64,000 bases of DNA. Source: Neospora caninum Liverpool (lineage: Eukaryota > Apicomplexa > Conoidasida > Eucoccidiorida > Sarcocystidae). The notes beneath the pieces are model-generated. The model made no database searches, had not been told where the DNA came from, and saw only the letters and a list, made by a program, of their open reading frames with translations. Location of the stretch: positions 3,213,348-3,277,347 of the forward strand of contig NC_018392.1 in assembly GCF_000208865.1 (NCBI RefSeq), written 5' to 3'. This document shows positions 1-13,300 of the stretch, piece by piece (the stretch's first letter is position 1; every line of letters starts with the position of its first letter). The position numbers and the translations under genes were made by a program.

Positions 1-106
1 TGTGAGCCGTACATACACCTCCTTTTTTCTCGAAAAAAATCAAGTGGCCGCGATGTCTTTGCAGCGCTTCTTTACAACTTACCGCATGCCTTTTTGTTTA
101 TTCTAG

Positions 107-3100
107 ACGGTTTTCCGCGGGTTTTACTGGCGCACGTTCTTGCGGAGAATGAAACGCGTGGCCTGCACGGCATGGCAAGCAGAGAAGAAAATGCACGAAG
201 CTGCGACGGTTCTCCAAAGCAAGATCCGCGGTCTCCTCACGAGACGGTCCGTCGGGGGCAGAAAGGGATCGAGGAAGACCTAGCGAGACGCAGATCCGCA
301 GTGGCAAAGAAACAAGAGACACGTCTGTTTTGTTCGGAATACCTCCGATGGTCAGGGCACATAAGGACGCGTCAGAGCGATGCATAAACTCTGCATGCAC
401 CGTGTACGTGTCTATCTGTAATTCTGTCCATCTACCGACATATATATATATATATATATACATACATCTATCTATATATACATATATGTCTCCCTACATC
501 TCTATTTATCCATCTATGCTCCAATCTATATATGTGGCTATCTACCTGTGTTTCGCTTTCTCTCGGTATACACATGTACATTCATTCAAATGCATGTACG
601 TAACTATACTGATATATATAGAGATATATGAAGCTTGCGGTTTGCTCGTATCCTTCTGCAGAGTGTTTTTGCGGGACTTGTTTGATGGCCCCTTTCCGGA
701 GGATGTGGGAAGCATTTTGTGTCCGTATCGAGCAGCAGTTGAGGTAAGCGAAGAGCGGCCCTCGTCCTGTCCTCGAACGGCTCGTGTTCGCGAGCTACGT
801 TGCGTCGCCTGCCAAGGGGGGTTTAACCCACGTTCTAACAGAGGGGAAGGCGCCGATGCGTTCAGTGTTGTCCCTCAACTGAGGATGCTGGAACGATTCC
901 TTCTCCGTTTCTCCACCGCTGCGTATCCACTCCCTGGTTGGTGTCACCACTTTGGCGTGCCTTTTGTGTTTCGAAAGCGAAACTTTCGCCCCACCGGTGA
1001 CAGCCTGCATGGCGTGCCAGTCTGCAGCTTCCGTGTTTCTTCGTCCCACACTTTGTGTTTTACCACATTTTCCTTTCTGTTCCTCGCTTTCTGCCTTTCG
1101 GTTGTGTTTTCTAGGATTTTCACCGGGCGAAAACGCAGGAGCGCCGAGAGTCGTGGATGCGCGAACATCGCCGGCGGCAAGCAGAGGATTTGGCGCAACA
1201 ACGTCGAGTGCTTTTCAACGTGGCGTCTTCGCCCCGAACGCCCGGCGTGGTCGCCGTCTCTTCCGCACTCCGCAACCGTCCGGCGACGTCGCTCGCGCTC
1301 GGCCGCCGGCCTCTCTCTTCGTCGCCTCTACCTCAGTCGCGCCGCAGCCTCCTCGCGTCCGTCTCGCCTCGCCTGCTGAGATCCAATAGGCTGCAGTCGG
1401 CGCCCTGTGCCGGCGACGAAGAGGACTCGGAGGAACCGCACTTTTTCGACGTGGAAAACCCCAGTTTCCGAGATTGCCATGGGGAGAGGCGACTGCGAGG
1501 GGAGGCGCCGAGAGAGAGATGCCGCAGCGCGTTGCCTGTCGCTTGTTCGTCCGGGGAATTTGTAACGGCTCATCTGGAGGCTTCCGTTCTGACCATCCGG
1601 AAATGCAGGGAGTTGCGCCGTGACTACTCGGAAGTGATGGCGAACAAAGAACCAAAAAACGACGCATGCATCGACAAAGGCCTGTCGCCTCCCCGCCCGT
1701 GCCGGCCGCAGATACGGTTTCCAGCGGGTGCCTCCAAAAAGGCGCCGACGTTTAGCGAGGCCCAGGAGCCGACAGACGACGGCATCTCGGTGAAGCGCGC
1801 GCCGCACGAGAAGGAGACCTCCCGGGATCTGGAAGACACCAAGGCGTTCTTCCTTTGGGCGGACAACGCAGAGCGCGAGGACGCACGCGAAGCCAAGCTT
1901 GCGCCGACCGCTGTGGAGCCTCGCCTGAAATCGCAGAGTTCACATTCCTGGCTCGCAGCACATCCCCCGCCGGAGCGAACCGGGGAGCGAACCGGGGAGC
2001 GGCCTTCACCTTCCCTTTTTTCGAGGCCGTCTCCGAGCAGCCTCGGACGCCCTCGCGCGCTCTCTCCGCGCCGGCTACGCATTCAGGAGACGCGCGGCGA
2101 TAAAGCCAAAGGCAGGGCGGGATCGTCGTCGCCTCCGTCCTGCGACTTTCTTCCCTTCGCAGGCTCCACGCCTGAGCAGGACTCGGCCCGCAGGGTGGTT
2201 TCCCTCTGTCGGCGGCCTGCCAGCGAAAGAGAGCTTCAGCTTCAATCGCTTCTCCTCGAGTTGAGGCAGGCGATAAGAGAAGCGGAGAAGCGAGCGGCCA
2301 GGAGGGAGAGAGAGGAGCGCGAGACTCTCGATCTCGGTCTGTCCGGGAGAGACCAGGCGGCAGACACACACCATGACTCTCCTCCAGGCAACCGGGGCGA
2401 AGACGCCTGGGGAGCGTCGGCCTTCTCGCCTGATACGCACGGCGAAGGAAGGGAGGACGGGACGAGCGAAGCAGGCGAGGGCTCGAAAGAGCGGGACAAA
2501 GAAGAGGGGAGGCAGGAAGAGCGAGGCAGGAACCTCCTGCCCGATGGACAGCCCAAAACGAAGAAAACGGAGGGGGCAGGAGCTCGCGGCCCACCGGCAG
2601 ATCTCGTCAAAGAAAGCGAACGGACAGCACGAGCGCTGGAGGCCTTCTGTGCCCTGAGAGGCATAACCAAATGCAACCATAAGTACCATCCGGAGATTCC
2701 TTTCGGTCACCCCTTGCCTGCGCTCTGCGATGCGGCGGTGAAGCTGCAGCGCTGGATTCGGCGCATTTATCACCTTCGTGACTGCCGAGTGCGTGGCAGC
2801 CGAGACGAGAAACGCAACCATTGAACTGCGCCTGAAAATCGCGAGAACCGGACCCGCTGGATTCGTGTTTGTAGCGAAGGCTGACTTTTGCCTCTCTCAC
2901 GTCCCGCGCTCGAGTCTCTACCACGTGCACGCCAACCCGATTCCTCATTCGTATCTCCCGCGCGTTTCTGGTTCCACTCAGTTCCTGCGTCCTCGCGTTT
3001 TGGTTTTTCTGATTCTAGTCCATGGGCATCTTGCTTCGTCCGGTGTTTGTCTCTCGATTCGATTGGTCAGCGCTCTCCCGCTGTGGATTCGGCTCCGACG

Positions 3101-5565
3101 AAGGTTGGAGGGTCGCGTTGCACTGTTTCCTGCGACTGTTTCGCATTCTGCCTTCTCGCGTGGTCTGTGTACAAAGGAGACCTGAATCGTCTGTTTGTTT
3201 TTTCCTCCCCTGTTCCCTTTTCCCTCCGATGTTTAGGAGAACTTGGCGGCGATGTGGAGACGGCGGCAGTTCGAGAAAGTCGTTCAAAACACCAAACAGG
3301 CTCTTTTGCAGTGGATGCAGTACCCGATGCTGACGCCTCAAGACGAAGCAGCCATGCTGGCGAACAAGCAGAAGGCCGAGAGGCTGAAAGAGTTGTCGGA
3401 GCGAATGTCGCGAGGCACCAGGTAAAACGCTTTGAAACCTCACTTACGGAGGCGTTTCCATTAACTCCCGACTCTAGGTCGATGCATCGCACCCCGCGCC
3501 GTCTGCTTGCGTCGACGTCGCGTTCTTCTCCCGCGGCGTCAAGTGTTGTTCCACCAGATGTACGTTTTGGACACGCTCGCGTGCGTTGCGCGCCTACCCA
3601 GCTGCGGCGGTGACGTTTTCCGTCTCTCTTTTCCCACAGCGCCGGCCGAGGCAGTCCCTCCGCGAAGGCCCTCAAGCTGCCGAGGGTGGAGACTCGGCGT
3701 CTCCTCATTCGCCTGCCGTTCACATGTCGAGCGCACTCTTTCGCTGCGCGATCCGAAATTGAAAAACAACAGAGACAGCTGCAGGACACACTCCAGCGCA
3801 TTGCGCTCCTCAGACGCCAGCAGCAACAAACGGGCAAGTGGCGAAGGCTCTGGACGCGGTAGGCACCAAGGCACGAAAAGGCAGACTTGTATCTCACACA
3901 TGTTTAGGCAATCCGCGCTCCGGCTTCCAGTGTTTACGCTTGTGGAGCGCACAAAGGGGAGGCAAGAGGGGAAAGGAAGAGGGCGAGACGTGGCGGAGCG
4001 AAAAGAAGTCGAGCGCGACGCTCAGAGACGAAGGCGAGGCGGGTTCGGAGAACCGGGGTTTGGGAAGGACTGGTTGCGAACACACGGAACTCGACTGTTG
4101 TTGGACTCGGAGAAAAAGAGACACAGACGGTGGCGACCAGAGGGGGACGCGACTGAACGCGAGGTGGTGCGGCGGAGGACGGGCTACGCGTGGGGCAGAA
4201 ACACCGTCAAAACCACAGGGAGAAAGGGCCGTGATGCCGGGAGAGAAACGCGTATTGGGGGGATCGGGAACAAAGCAAAAGCCAGTGGAGATCCGAGAAA
4301 CCAAGGGGGAAAGGAAACGCTTGCACGGAACGAGGTGAGGTTCTTCGAGGAGAGTGAGCGCAAGATCTTCTTCGTGGGGACGTGAGATCCTGAGTCGCGA
4401 GGTGCGTTCGTCAGAGCTGCAGCAGGCTTCGCAAGCGAGCGAAAGCCTCGCGAGAAGAAGGGAAAAACCAGGGAGAAGGTACACATTTTTTTGTGAGGAG
4501 AGTGTCGCGGAGACGACTCACGCAGGAAACGGGCGCGAAGGAAACGAGAACTTTCTTGCGAGGCCTGCATGCTACAGGTGGAGATCTGAACACGATCGAA
4601 CAGCACTTTCGCCTCGCGCAGCCCTCTCGTCAGGCGGCATTCTTGCGTCGTCTTTGGCTGCTGAGCCTGGCGAAGCTCGAGCGAATCTCGGAGACAGAAC
4701 AGGTAGGAAGACGCGCGTTTGTGACGGGGAGAGACCATCCGAGCCAGAGTCTCGACCCCGAGGAGAAACGCAACGAAAGGGAGAAGGGAATGAACAGCGA
4801 ATTCCTTCTAGGACGCACGTCGATTTCGCCATCTCTCTCTCCGCCTGCGACTCTTTCGCTTTTTCTACGAACACGCCTCCGCTCCCCTAAACTGGCGTTC
4901 TTTTTTTCGCCATCCGCCTCGCCTTGTTGCTTCCTGGGTCTCCCTCAGGTCAGCAGTCCCGCGCCGTCTTCCTGTCCACTCGGGATGACGCCTCGGCCGG
5001 TTTCTTTCCGGCTTCGCTCTTCCCGGCGCCCGTGTCGCCTCCGACCGCGTCTCCGAGCCTCTCTCCGCCCCTGCTCGCGTCGGCCGGGGCGGCGGTCCCG
5101 TTCCTTCCCACGAACGAAGAGGTCGAGCGGCGCGACAAGCACAACGCGAAAATCCTGCGCTTCCTGGAACTCGGGCCTCTGCCTGAAGCTGCGACAGACG
5201 CCAGCGACAGTCCGCTCGCGTCGGTGCGCGCGGCGCCGCGGGGAGGACGCGAGGAAGAAGGCGGGCGCGCAGACGCGACGGCTGCGGCCGTGTCAGAGGG
5301 ACGAGGCCGAACGGAGCACGGCGACCCCGAACAGACGTACAGCCGAAGAAGCATCAGCGCCAGCAGCTCACGAAAACAAATCCGAGAACACTGGCTCGGC
5401 TTGGGCGGCGAAGACGTCGCCGCAAAAGTAGAAGAAGTGGAATTCTTGTAGGCAGGCAGAAAGGAAAACTTTGCGCCTACGCCTGGTCCACGCCGCTCTT
5501 TCCTGTCGCCGAGCTAGACCCCCGCCAGTCTACATTTCCTCCTCGTTTCCCCTTATATATACACA

Positions 5566-5600
<35 letters not shown>

Positions 5601-7290
5601 CCATGTATGTATATATATGTATATTATATACGAATATATTTGTATATTTATACATGCATATATATATATATATATATATATATAAGTCAGGGTTTTACCT
5701 TTGTGGGTCGGTCGATAGAAGCACACTCGTGCGCACTCTCCCTCTCTCGAATCAGAGCCGGGTTCTGCTGCTTGCACACTCCTGCGACTCCAATGCGCGC
5801 CTGTAAGCATGTACACACAGATGTCGCGTCAGCCGCCGAAGAGGCATTGTCCTTCCTTCGTTGCATGTGCATCAATTGGGGGACTCACTTGGATCGAGGG
5901 GGAAATTCTCGGCCTTTTTCGCGCCTTTCCGCCTCCCACAGACCAGACGCCCTGTATGCGCCTCGGAGGTGACCGCGGAGGGGGGAGGCTCTCTGGGTAG
6001 GTTTTCACCCTCCACCTCTTTAGGGGTTGCTTGTTCTTCTCTTCTCGGCGACTGGTTTCTTTTCAGCCGTCAGGCTTCGCCCCTGCGCCAGCGTCTCGCG
6101 CAAACGCCGTCGTATTCTCCCTGGCTGCACTTGACTCTCGGGCTGAAACATCCAAACTTTCACCGGTATGGACCCAGACCTCCCGTCGACATTCCAGGCT
6201 TCGCACCGCCTTCAGTTTGCGCGGCCATTGCCAGGCAAGCGCCAGGAGCCAAAGACCGAGGTAGGCACGAGAGGGGGAAACGGAAACGATGGAGAACGGA
6301 GGGAGTCTCTGCTAGGATGTTCCGACTGCGCCCACCTTTTTCCGCCTGCTTCCGATGGGTTCACTCTTGTGTTTGAACCTGGTTTTCGCGCCAGTGTGAC
6401 GGTGTTCCGCCTTTCTGTCTGGTTTCTCTCTTTTCGCTCGCATGCGCCGTCTCGCCTCTCTCTCCGCCTCGTCTCCTGTTTGTGCTTTTCCCACTCTCCC
6501 GCCGTGCCTCTTTGCTCGCTTCCCCTCGCCTCTGCGTTCTGACTGACTCGGATCGCCCCTGCATCGTCTCTCTTTCATCCCTTCTCTCTTTTTCTTCTCT
6601 GCGTTGCTCGGTACGATTCTCTGTACTTTTCTCTCTACTTGTCTCTCTACGTTTCTCTCTACTTGTCCCTCTACGTTTTTCTCTACTTGTCTCTCTACGC
6701 TTTTCTCTACGTTTCTCTCTACTTGTCTCTCCACTTGTCTCTCTACGTTTTTCTCTACTTGTCTCCCTACGTTCGCTCTCGGTCTTTCTCATCGTCTCTC
6801 TCTACTTTCTCTCAACTTTCTCTCTACTTTTTCTCTACTTTTCTCTTTTTTTCTCGCTCTTTCTCTCGCTTTCTCATCCCCGACCCCCCCTTCCGCCGCC
6901 CCTTCTCCAGTGCGTTCTTCATTTCTGGAAATGCGACTGTGTGCCGTATCTTTGTCCCCGGAATGCAGATCCTTCAGCTCCTTATTTCTATCCTTATTCG
7001 CCTCTCCAACACGCGGCCATGCCGACTGCTTCGCAGCCGCAGCCGGCTCCGCCGCTTCGCGAGGCCTCGACGGCAAAACCAGCGCCGGGCGCCTACGCCA
7101 AGTGCGCTGCAGAGACTCTAGCGCCTGGCCACATCCAGAGCGTTCAACCTGAAGGCCTCAAGCCACTCGGCTCTTTCCGACAGGGCGTCGTCGAACCTCT
7201 AGCAAAATGCCTACCAAGTGGAGGGAAAATGACCAGTGGAGAAGGTGCCGACATCCTTCCGCTTCCACGTGCACTACTGTTTGAAGCCAG

Positions 7291-7321
<31 letters not shown>

Positions 7322-10300
7322 TAGATATAGATATATATGCGTGTGTGTCAGAACCGACACCCACAACCGTAGAGCTTCGTATGTCTCTCGCCCCGCACAT
7401 GCAGAGAGTGATCAATATACTCGACTGACCCATAGACCCTCGGAGTTCACTGAGATGCGCATCTTTGAGCAGGCGTACTGATGTGTCTGGAGAGGAGCCC
7501 AAAATAAACTGGCAAAGATCATAGCGAAGTATGTGAACCTTTTTTCCTTCTTTGGGACATCCCTACGCAACCTTTATGTGCATTTTCATACATGCTCGTC
7601 TAAGCACATTCCATCTCTACTGATACATGATTCTGAATATATTTATCTCTTCAAATACATATATATATGCAGATAAAGAGAGGGAGATTATCGGAAAAGT
7701 GGGTTTGAGGTTGCATGTTGGCGCATGCAGCGGCGATGGTATTGGCATCGATCCCCGACAGCATTGGATCTTTCGAAGGCTTCACGCCAGCGCATCAACT
7801 CCTGACAGGTGAAGCTGAACGGAGGCGAGAGGAAATGTGACTCGGGCGCGAGGACGCCCGCGGCGAAGTCGGCCGAAAAACCGCAGCCAAAAACAGAATG
7901 AAATCCCAGAGATTACGAGAGGCGAGATGAAGATTAGAGCGGCAGTGAAGCCCGAGGAAATGTCCACGCCGAGACCCGAAAAGCGGTTGGGGAGAAAACC
8001 CACAGAAAGGATGATACCGGGAACGCGCGAATCTATTCGCAGAGATGAACGCATAGTGAAAGCCTGGAGGGGGAACACTGCTGTTATGAGATAAAGGCAA
8101 CCAAGTTCTCTTATGATTGCTGTACAGCACACAAGGAGAGAGCGTCTGTTATACATCAGCACTAGAGACTGCTAACACCGCTGTAGAGGCATAGTATATA
8201 ATCCCTGCCAGGTGAACACGGAGAGGCAAGCACGTGCGCGTACCGTGGTAACCACAGAGGGACACAACTAGCGTTCGGAAACGAGGCCCTCAGCACCGTC
8301 CAGTGCAGGCTACAGGCAGCTGAGTGCTCTGCGCTCAATTCGCAGAAAACAGCGGTTTAAGAAACACTCTCGGGTGGGAAGAGAAAGGACATGCGCACAC
8401 AGAACACACAGCTCCAACGCGAAGACATGGGGACGAGAAAAAAACAAACCCCGCCTCCCCTTTCTTTCCTGTATTTCTTCTAGGTAAGACAGCCCGGCTC
8501 CTCCACCAGCGGAACTCGCGGGAAGACATACAAGAAGTTCTGAAACAACTCGCAAAGAAAAAAGCGTCTGCCTGCAACAGCGTCTCCTCACAAAGCTCTT
8601 CAGGCAGTCGCCGCGAATCCTCTCGGCCCAGCTGGAGCTCGTCGGCCTCTGCGGGATCTTCCTTCTCGACATCGAGACAGCAGTCGAGGCACGCGAACAA
8701 GAGTTTGACGCCTTCCGCCTCCAAGGGCGCACCCCGACTGGGCGAGGAGAGCAAGCGGAGCCGAGGCAACTCCAAGAAGATTGTGAGCGCGCCGCGCAGC
8801 CAAAAGTGAGCAGAAGACCCAGCGCGCACCTCGCGTGATTGGGAGACGAGGGAGAGAGGACACCAGGGAGACGAAAGGTGAAGAACAGCTTTTGACAGGA
8901 CGCTCGAAATCGCACAGGGACAGCACGGAAATAAAATCGAAACACACAACGCACAAAACGGTGAAACGACAGGGCGAAAAGGACAACAAAGAGATCGCCT
9001 TTTTGCGGCAACGTGTAGACGTTTCTTTCGGGTCGGGGTGAACTGGCCTCTCTGTCTTCAGCGTCGATTCTTCTGGCTTCGTTCCGCTTCTTCCTCGACT
9101 GCTTCTTCGCCCTCTCGTGCGACCAGAGCAGCTCTGCGAATTCGCGCTCTCAGATTTCGTCTCCGATTTCGAACTCTTAAACTCTCCCCTGTGGTGCATC
9201 TGCTCTTCTCTCTGCCACGCTGAGACCCCTTTATGCATGCGTTCCAGCGTCACCTTCACTTTCTCGCTCCCTCTGGAGTCCAGGAGAGTCGCGTTTTCGC
9301 TCGAGCTCCCAACTCTACCTCCTTTTTCAAGGCTTGCGTCCTGTGTCTCTTCAGTCAGAGCGAGCGGCGAGAGTCCCAGGCGTCGCGACGACGCAGTCTT
9401 GGGGACGCCGAGGCGCAACGCGACACAGCGAAGGACAGTCCTCCCTCTCAACCCAGTAAGGCGGACTCAGCGACTCATCGCTTCCGCTCCTTTCCCTCGA
9501 GTGACTCTGTGTTTCTCCTTCCCTGCTGGAAGCACAGGCGACGGCTGGTCTCGCCTCTCCTGGCGATTCAGCTTGCGAAAAACGGATGTGCGCTCTGTCC
9601 TCGATGGCCTCTGCGAGTGCGAAGTGTACCCGCAGATCCCCCCGAACCCCTCCTCCTCCTCAATGCGCTTCAGCGCGTCCTCGACACCGATGCACGGACA
9701 TTTCCTTCCCTGTCTGCTGTCGGGGTGTTGGCGTCTTAGATTCATCTCCAACCTCGACTCTGGGCTCTGTCTGTCTTTGCAGAGGCGCTCCCTGCGTCTC
9801 CAGCGGGTACATCCTCTCCGCCGTCTTCCGCTTTTTTCCCGAGGTATCCTTCTCTCTCCTCCTCGCCTGCCTGCGGGGTGTCTCCGCCGCCTCTTCCTTC
9901 ACTCGCTTCGCTCTTCCCAGCACTGCCCAAAAGGAATCCTGTGGAGACTCGCGACGCGGCGACCGGCCGCTCGCCTGTATCGTTCTCTCGCGCCTCTTCC
10001 GACGCTTCTTCCTGGGCTTCGTCGCGCGTGGATGCAGAGCACGAAGACGGCGAGAGTGGTCCGGCGACGGAGACACAAGGGGAAGGCTCTCGAGGAACCG
10101 AGGCGGCAAACAGAGAAAAAAACGGAGATTCCTCCGCCCTCGACCTCCCAGGGCGGCTACAGGGGCCACCGCCTCAGGGCGCAGCATCGCCTCGAAGCTC
10201 GGCTCTCTCGCACATGGCTTCTTCGTCCAGCCTCGCGTCGCGTTCCTCCTCGTCTCCCAGAATAGACGAAGCGCCAAATCCCACCCTCCCTTTGCTCTCC

Positions 10301-13300
10301 AAACCTCCCTCGTTCCCGGCTTCCACTCCTGCGTCTTCTTCTTCCTCTTCTTCCTCTTCTTCCTCTTCTTCTTCCTCTTCTTCTTCCTCTTCTTCCTCCT
10401 CTACCTCCTCGACTTCGGGTTCTGCGGGCGCTTCGCCACCGATCCCGAAGCGGGGGAGCACGAGCAAACCTCATCCCTTTTCCAGAAGGGTGACTGTGTC
10501 AGGGGGAGGCGGCAATCCTGCTACCCTGGCCCATCCTCCAGAGAAAAGCAAACGGACACCGCGGAAATTGCGCACTTTGCATGCGCCTGCGAAAGCAGAA
10601 AGCTGTCTCGAGCCCAGAGACCGAAGGCGCCGATCTGGTGAGAGCCACGCTCGCGTGAGCACTGTCGACGCCTCGCGGTCTTTCGCCGCGCAGACAGCCC
10701 AAAACGGGCCATCTGCTGGGTCTCTCAGTGCTCATTCCCGGCTTCGACCCCTCCCGAAAGACGCGCCGCACCTGGACCAGGCCGTGGGCGGGTTGCCCGC
10801 CGAGGTGTCTCCTGCGCCCTGGGGCATCTGGTCCGCGGAGTCTCCGCCTGCCCGCCGCGAGAGGGTACCGAGAGTGTCGATTCTTGGGAAGGGAGGATCG
10901 ATCCTCGCAGGTCCAGGGGCGGCGTCCTCGCTCTCGAGGTCGGACGACTTCATGCAGAAGTTGTTTGCTTCCTATTCGTGTCACGCCCAACGCCTGAGGC
11001 AACGAGGCAGCGTGATCCTGCAGCTACAAGGCGTCCCGAGCGTCGGTACACTGCGAGGCCTCTCCGCGCGCGCAGAAGAGCGCGGCTCCTTCCCCGCGGG
11101 GGACATTGGCGACGCCGGCGAGGACGGCGACAGCGAGGACGAGGACGAGACGACAGACAGGAGACCCACACGCAAATCGACGAAACTGCTCCAACAAATG
11201 GACGCGTGGAACCTCATCGGTACAGACCCTTTCGGCTGTGAGCGGAAACGACCGGGGGAAAGAGAGACGCAGGCAAAGGCCAGACCACGCAGAGCCATAG
11301 AAAAGCGAGGAAGGAAAAGGCAGAAGAGAGACTAAAAAGGCAGAAGAGAGACAAAAAAGGCAGAAGAGAGACTAAAAAGGCAGAAGAGAGACTAAAAAGG
11401 CAGAAGGTGTGAAGAGAGGTGTACAGGGTGCGAGCGCCTTACACGCAAGAGCAGAAAAATAGCTGAATCGAGGGGATCGATGGTGAGGCGCTTTTTTCTC
11501 GCAGTTTTCCTTCTCTGGTCCTTCAGCTGTTGTTTTCCCCTGGCTCTTGGCCACGTCGTACTTTGATTTTTCTTGTTCGTTTCATCGCTGCCGGTATATA
11601 TTCACGTCTTCCGCTTGCCTTGGCTTCCCACTTTCCCCTCCTTCCCCTCACCGGCTGTTCTTCTCTCTGGGACGTCTCTCAATCGTTTTATCTCCTTCTC
11701 TCGCCGAAACTGTTTCCGCGCACTCTGCTGTTCTCTCAGGCGCGACGGTTGCGCATGCGGCGCATCACGCGGCGGATCTTCTGGACGGCGGCGACATCGC
11801 TCTCCGCTTCCCCTCTCCGCCCTCTTCCTCGCGAGGCTCCATTTCTCCTCGCTCGCTCCCGGCCAGCCCCTTCCTCGCCTATTCCGCCCCGTGTCCCTTC
11901 CCGCCCCCGGAAGAAGTCAATCCCTTTCTGCCTGTGACGCGAACGTCTCTGGTTCTGAGACGAAAACGAAGCGTCCAGCGAGGCGGTCCGTCGCCGCGCT
12001 CCCCGCCGACAGCCTCTGCGCCTAACTGGGGCTCGGAGGCCTCTCGGCAGGAACCTGCCTCGGAAAAGACGAGCGACGAAAGCGAGGAAGGATCCGGAAG
12101 AGTTCGAGGCTCAGACGAGGCTGTTTTGCCTCACCTAGAGCAGGCGCAGCAGTCAAGGAAAGACGGTTGCGTCAGCCTGGCAGAAGGAGACGGCCGAGAG
12201 GCGTTCGAAGGCATGCGCGGCGCGAGGCCGTGGCAGCGAGGGAGCGAAGAGCCGCGCCGAGGCGACGGAGAAGAAATCACAAACATGTACAGCAGGATGT
12301 CGCAGCTCCTAGCGTCTATGGAAGCTGAGAAGAGAAGAAAGAGCTCGACCCGCGAAGAAGAGGGGCGAAGCAGTGAGGCAGAGGACGAAGACGAAGATGC
12401 TGACGACGGAGAGGTGGGGATGAAGGAAAAAAGACCCAAGGGAGAGGAACGGGTTTGGTGCATTAACAAACTGTTTTCGCATGATCTCCATCTCCTAACT
12501 CTACGAGTATATATGCACACATGTCCTTGTTTGTATCCACAAATCCTCACAGTCCCGACAAACTGAAGCCAGGAAATGCGCTTGAAACACAAAAAACTCA
12601 CACAAAGTGTGGCGACTTATGCCAATAGGTCTATGCATGTACATGTACAGACTACATACCGAAGATAACCAATGCTTACATAATATATATATATATATAT
12701 ATATATGTACGCACAGACATCCGGGCAGCTGAATCCGTACACCGCGAGAAGATAAACTGTCTTTTGTCAGGTGTACACCGACGAATGCTCCAGGTGTTGA
12801 CGCACTGGTTTTTCCGAAGGAGGCCGCAGCTCTGCATGCACAGATTGAAACGGAGATGCGCGTCTCTGCCTTTCGTTTTTTCTGCAGTTCTCGGGGATAA
12901 ACGCGGCGCCTGGACCGCTGTCGTGGAAGTTTTCTTTGTGAAGGAACACACGGGCAACAGAGGGCCAATCAAAAAGGCGCAACCATACAGAGAGAAGGAC
13001 AGCGAGGAAGAGCGTGAGAAAACTGCAGCTCCGAAAAAGCAGTGTCGCCGAAGAGCCAAGCAGAGATACAAGAGGGAGAAGCCGAAGAAGACAAGCCACC
13101 AGGCTGAGAAAAACAGAGAAAAAGAGAGTCGGAGGACGCGACAAACCGGGGATGTTCCGAGAAGGGATTCGACGTCTGTGCTTCTGTGCAGTTTCCTCTT
13201 TTCGCATCTTCGTATCCTATTCTCGTCTTCGTTTCCTTCCCTCACCTTCGAGAACGTCCCGGAGAGGTTTAGGTTTTTGCGACTGATCAATCAAAAACGC

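Noticed and set aside
4993..5431. Arg-rich alternative frame over the exon at 4954-5447
   Set aside because: Shadow of the frame containing NEEVERRDKHNAKILRFLEL, which has natural composition and joins its neighbours.
9062..9455. Longer candidate exon (starting after TTCAG at 9061) with an attractive hydrophobic reading
   Set aside because: Its phase-2-in, phase-0-out frame does not fit the next exon at 9783 (phase 1 in). The shorter exon 9355-9455 fits both neighbours.
10174..10467. Minus-strand poly-glutamate open frame
   Set aside because: It is the complement of the TCT/TCC poly-Ser repeat in a well-supported plus-strand exon.
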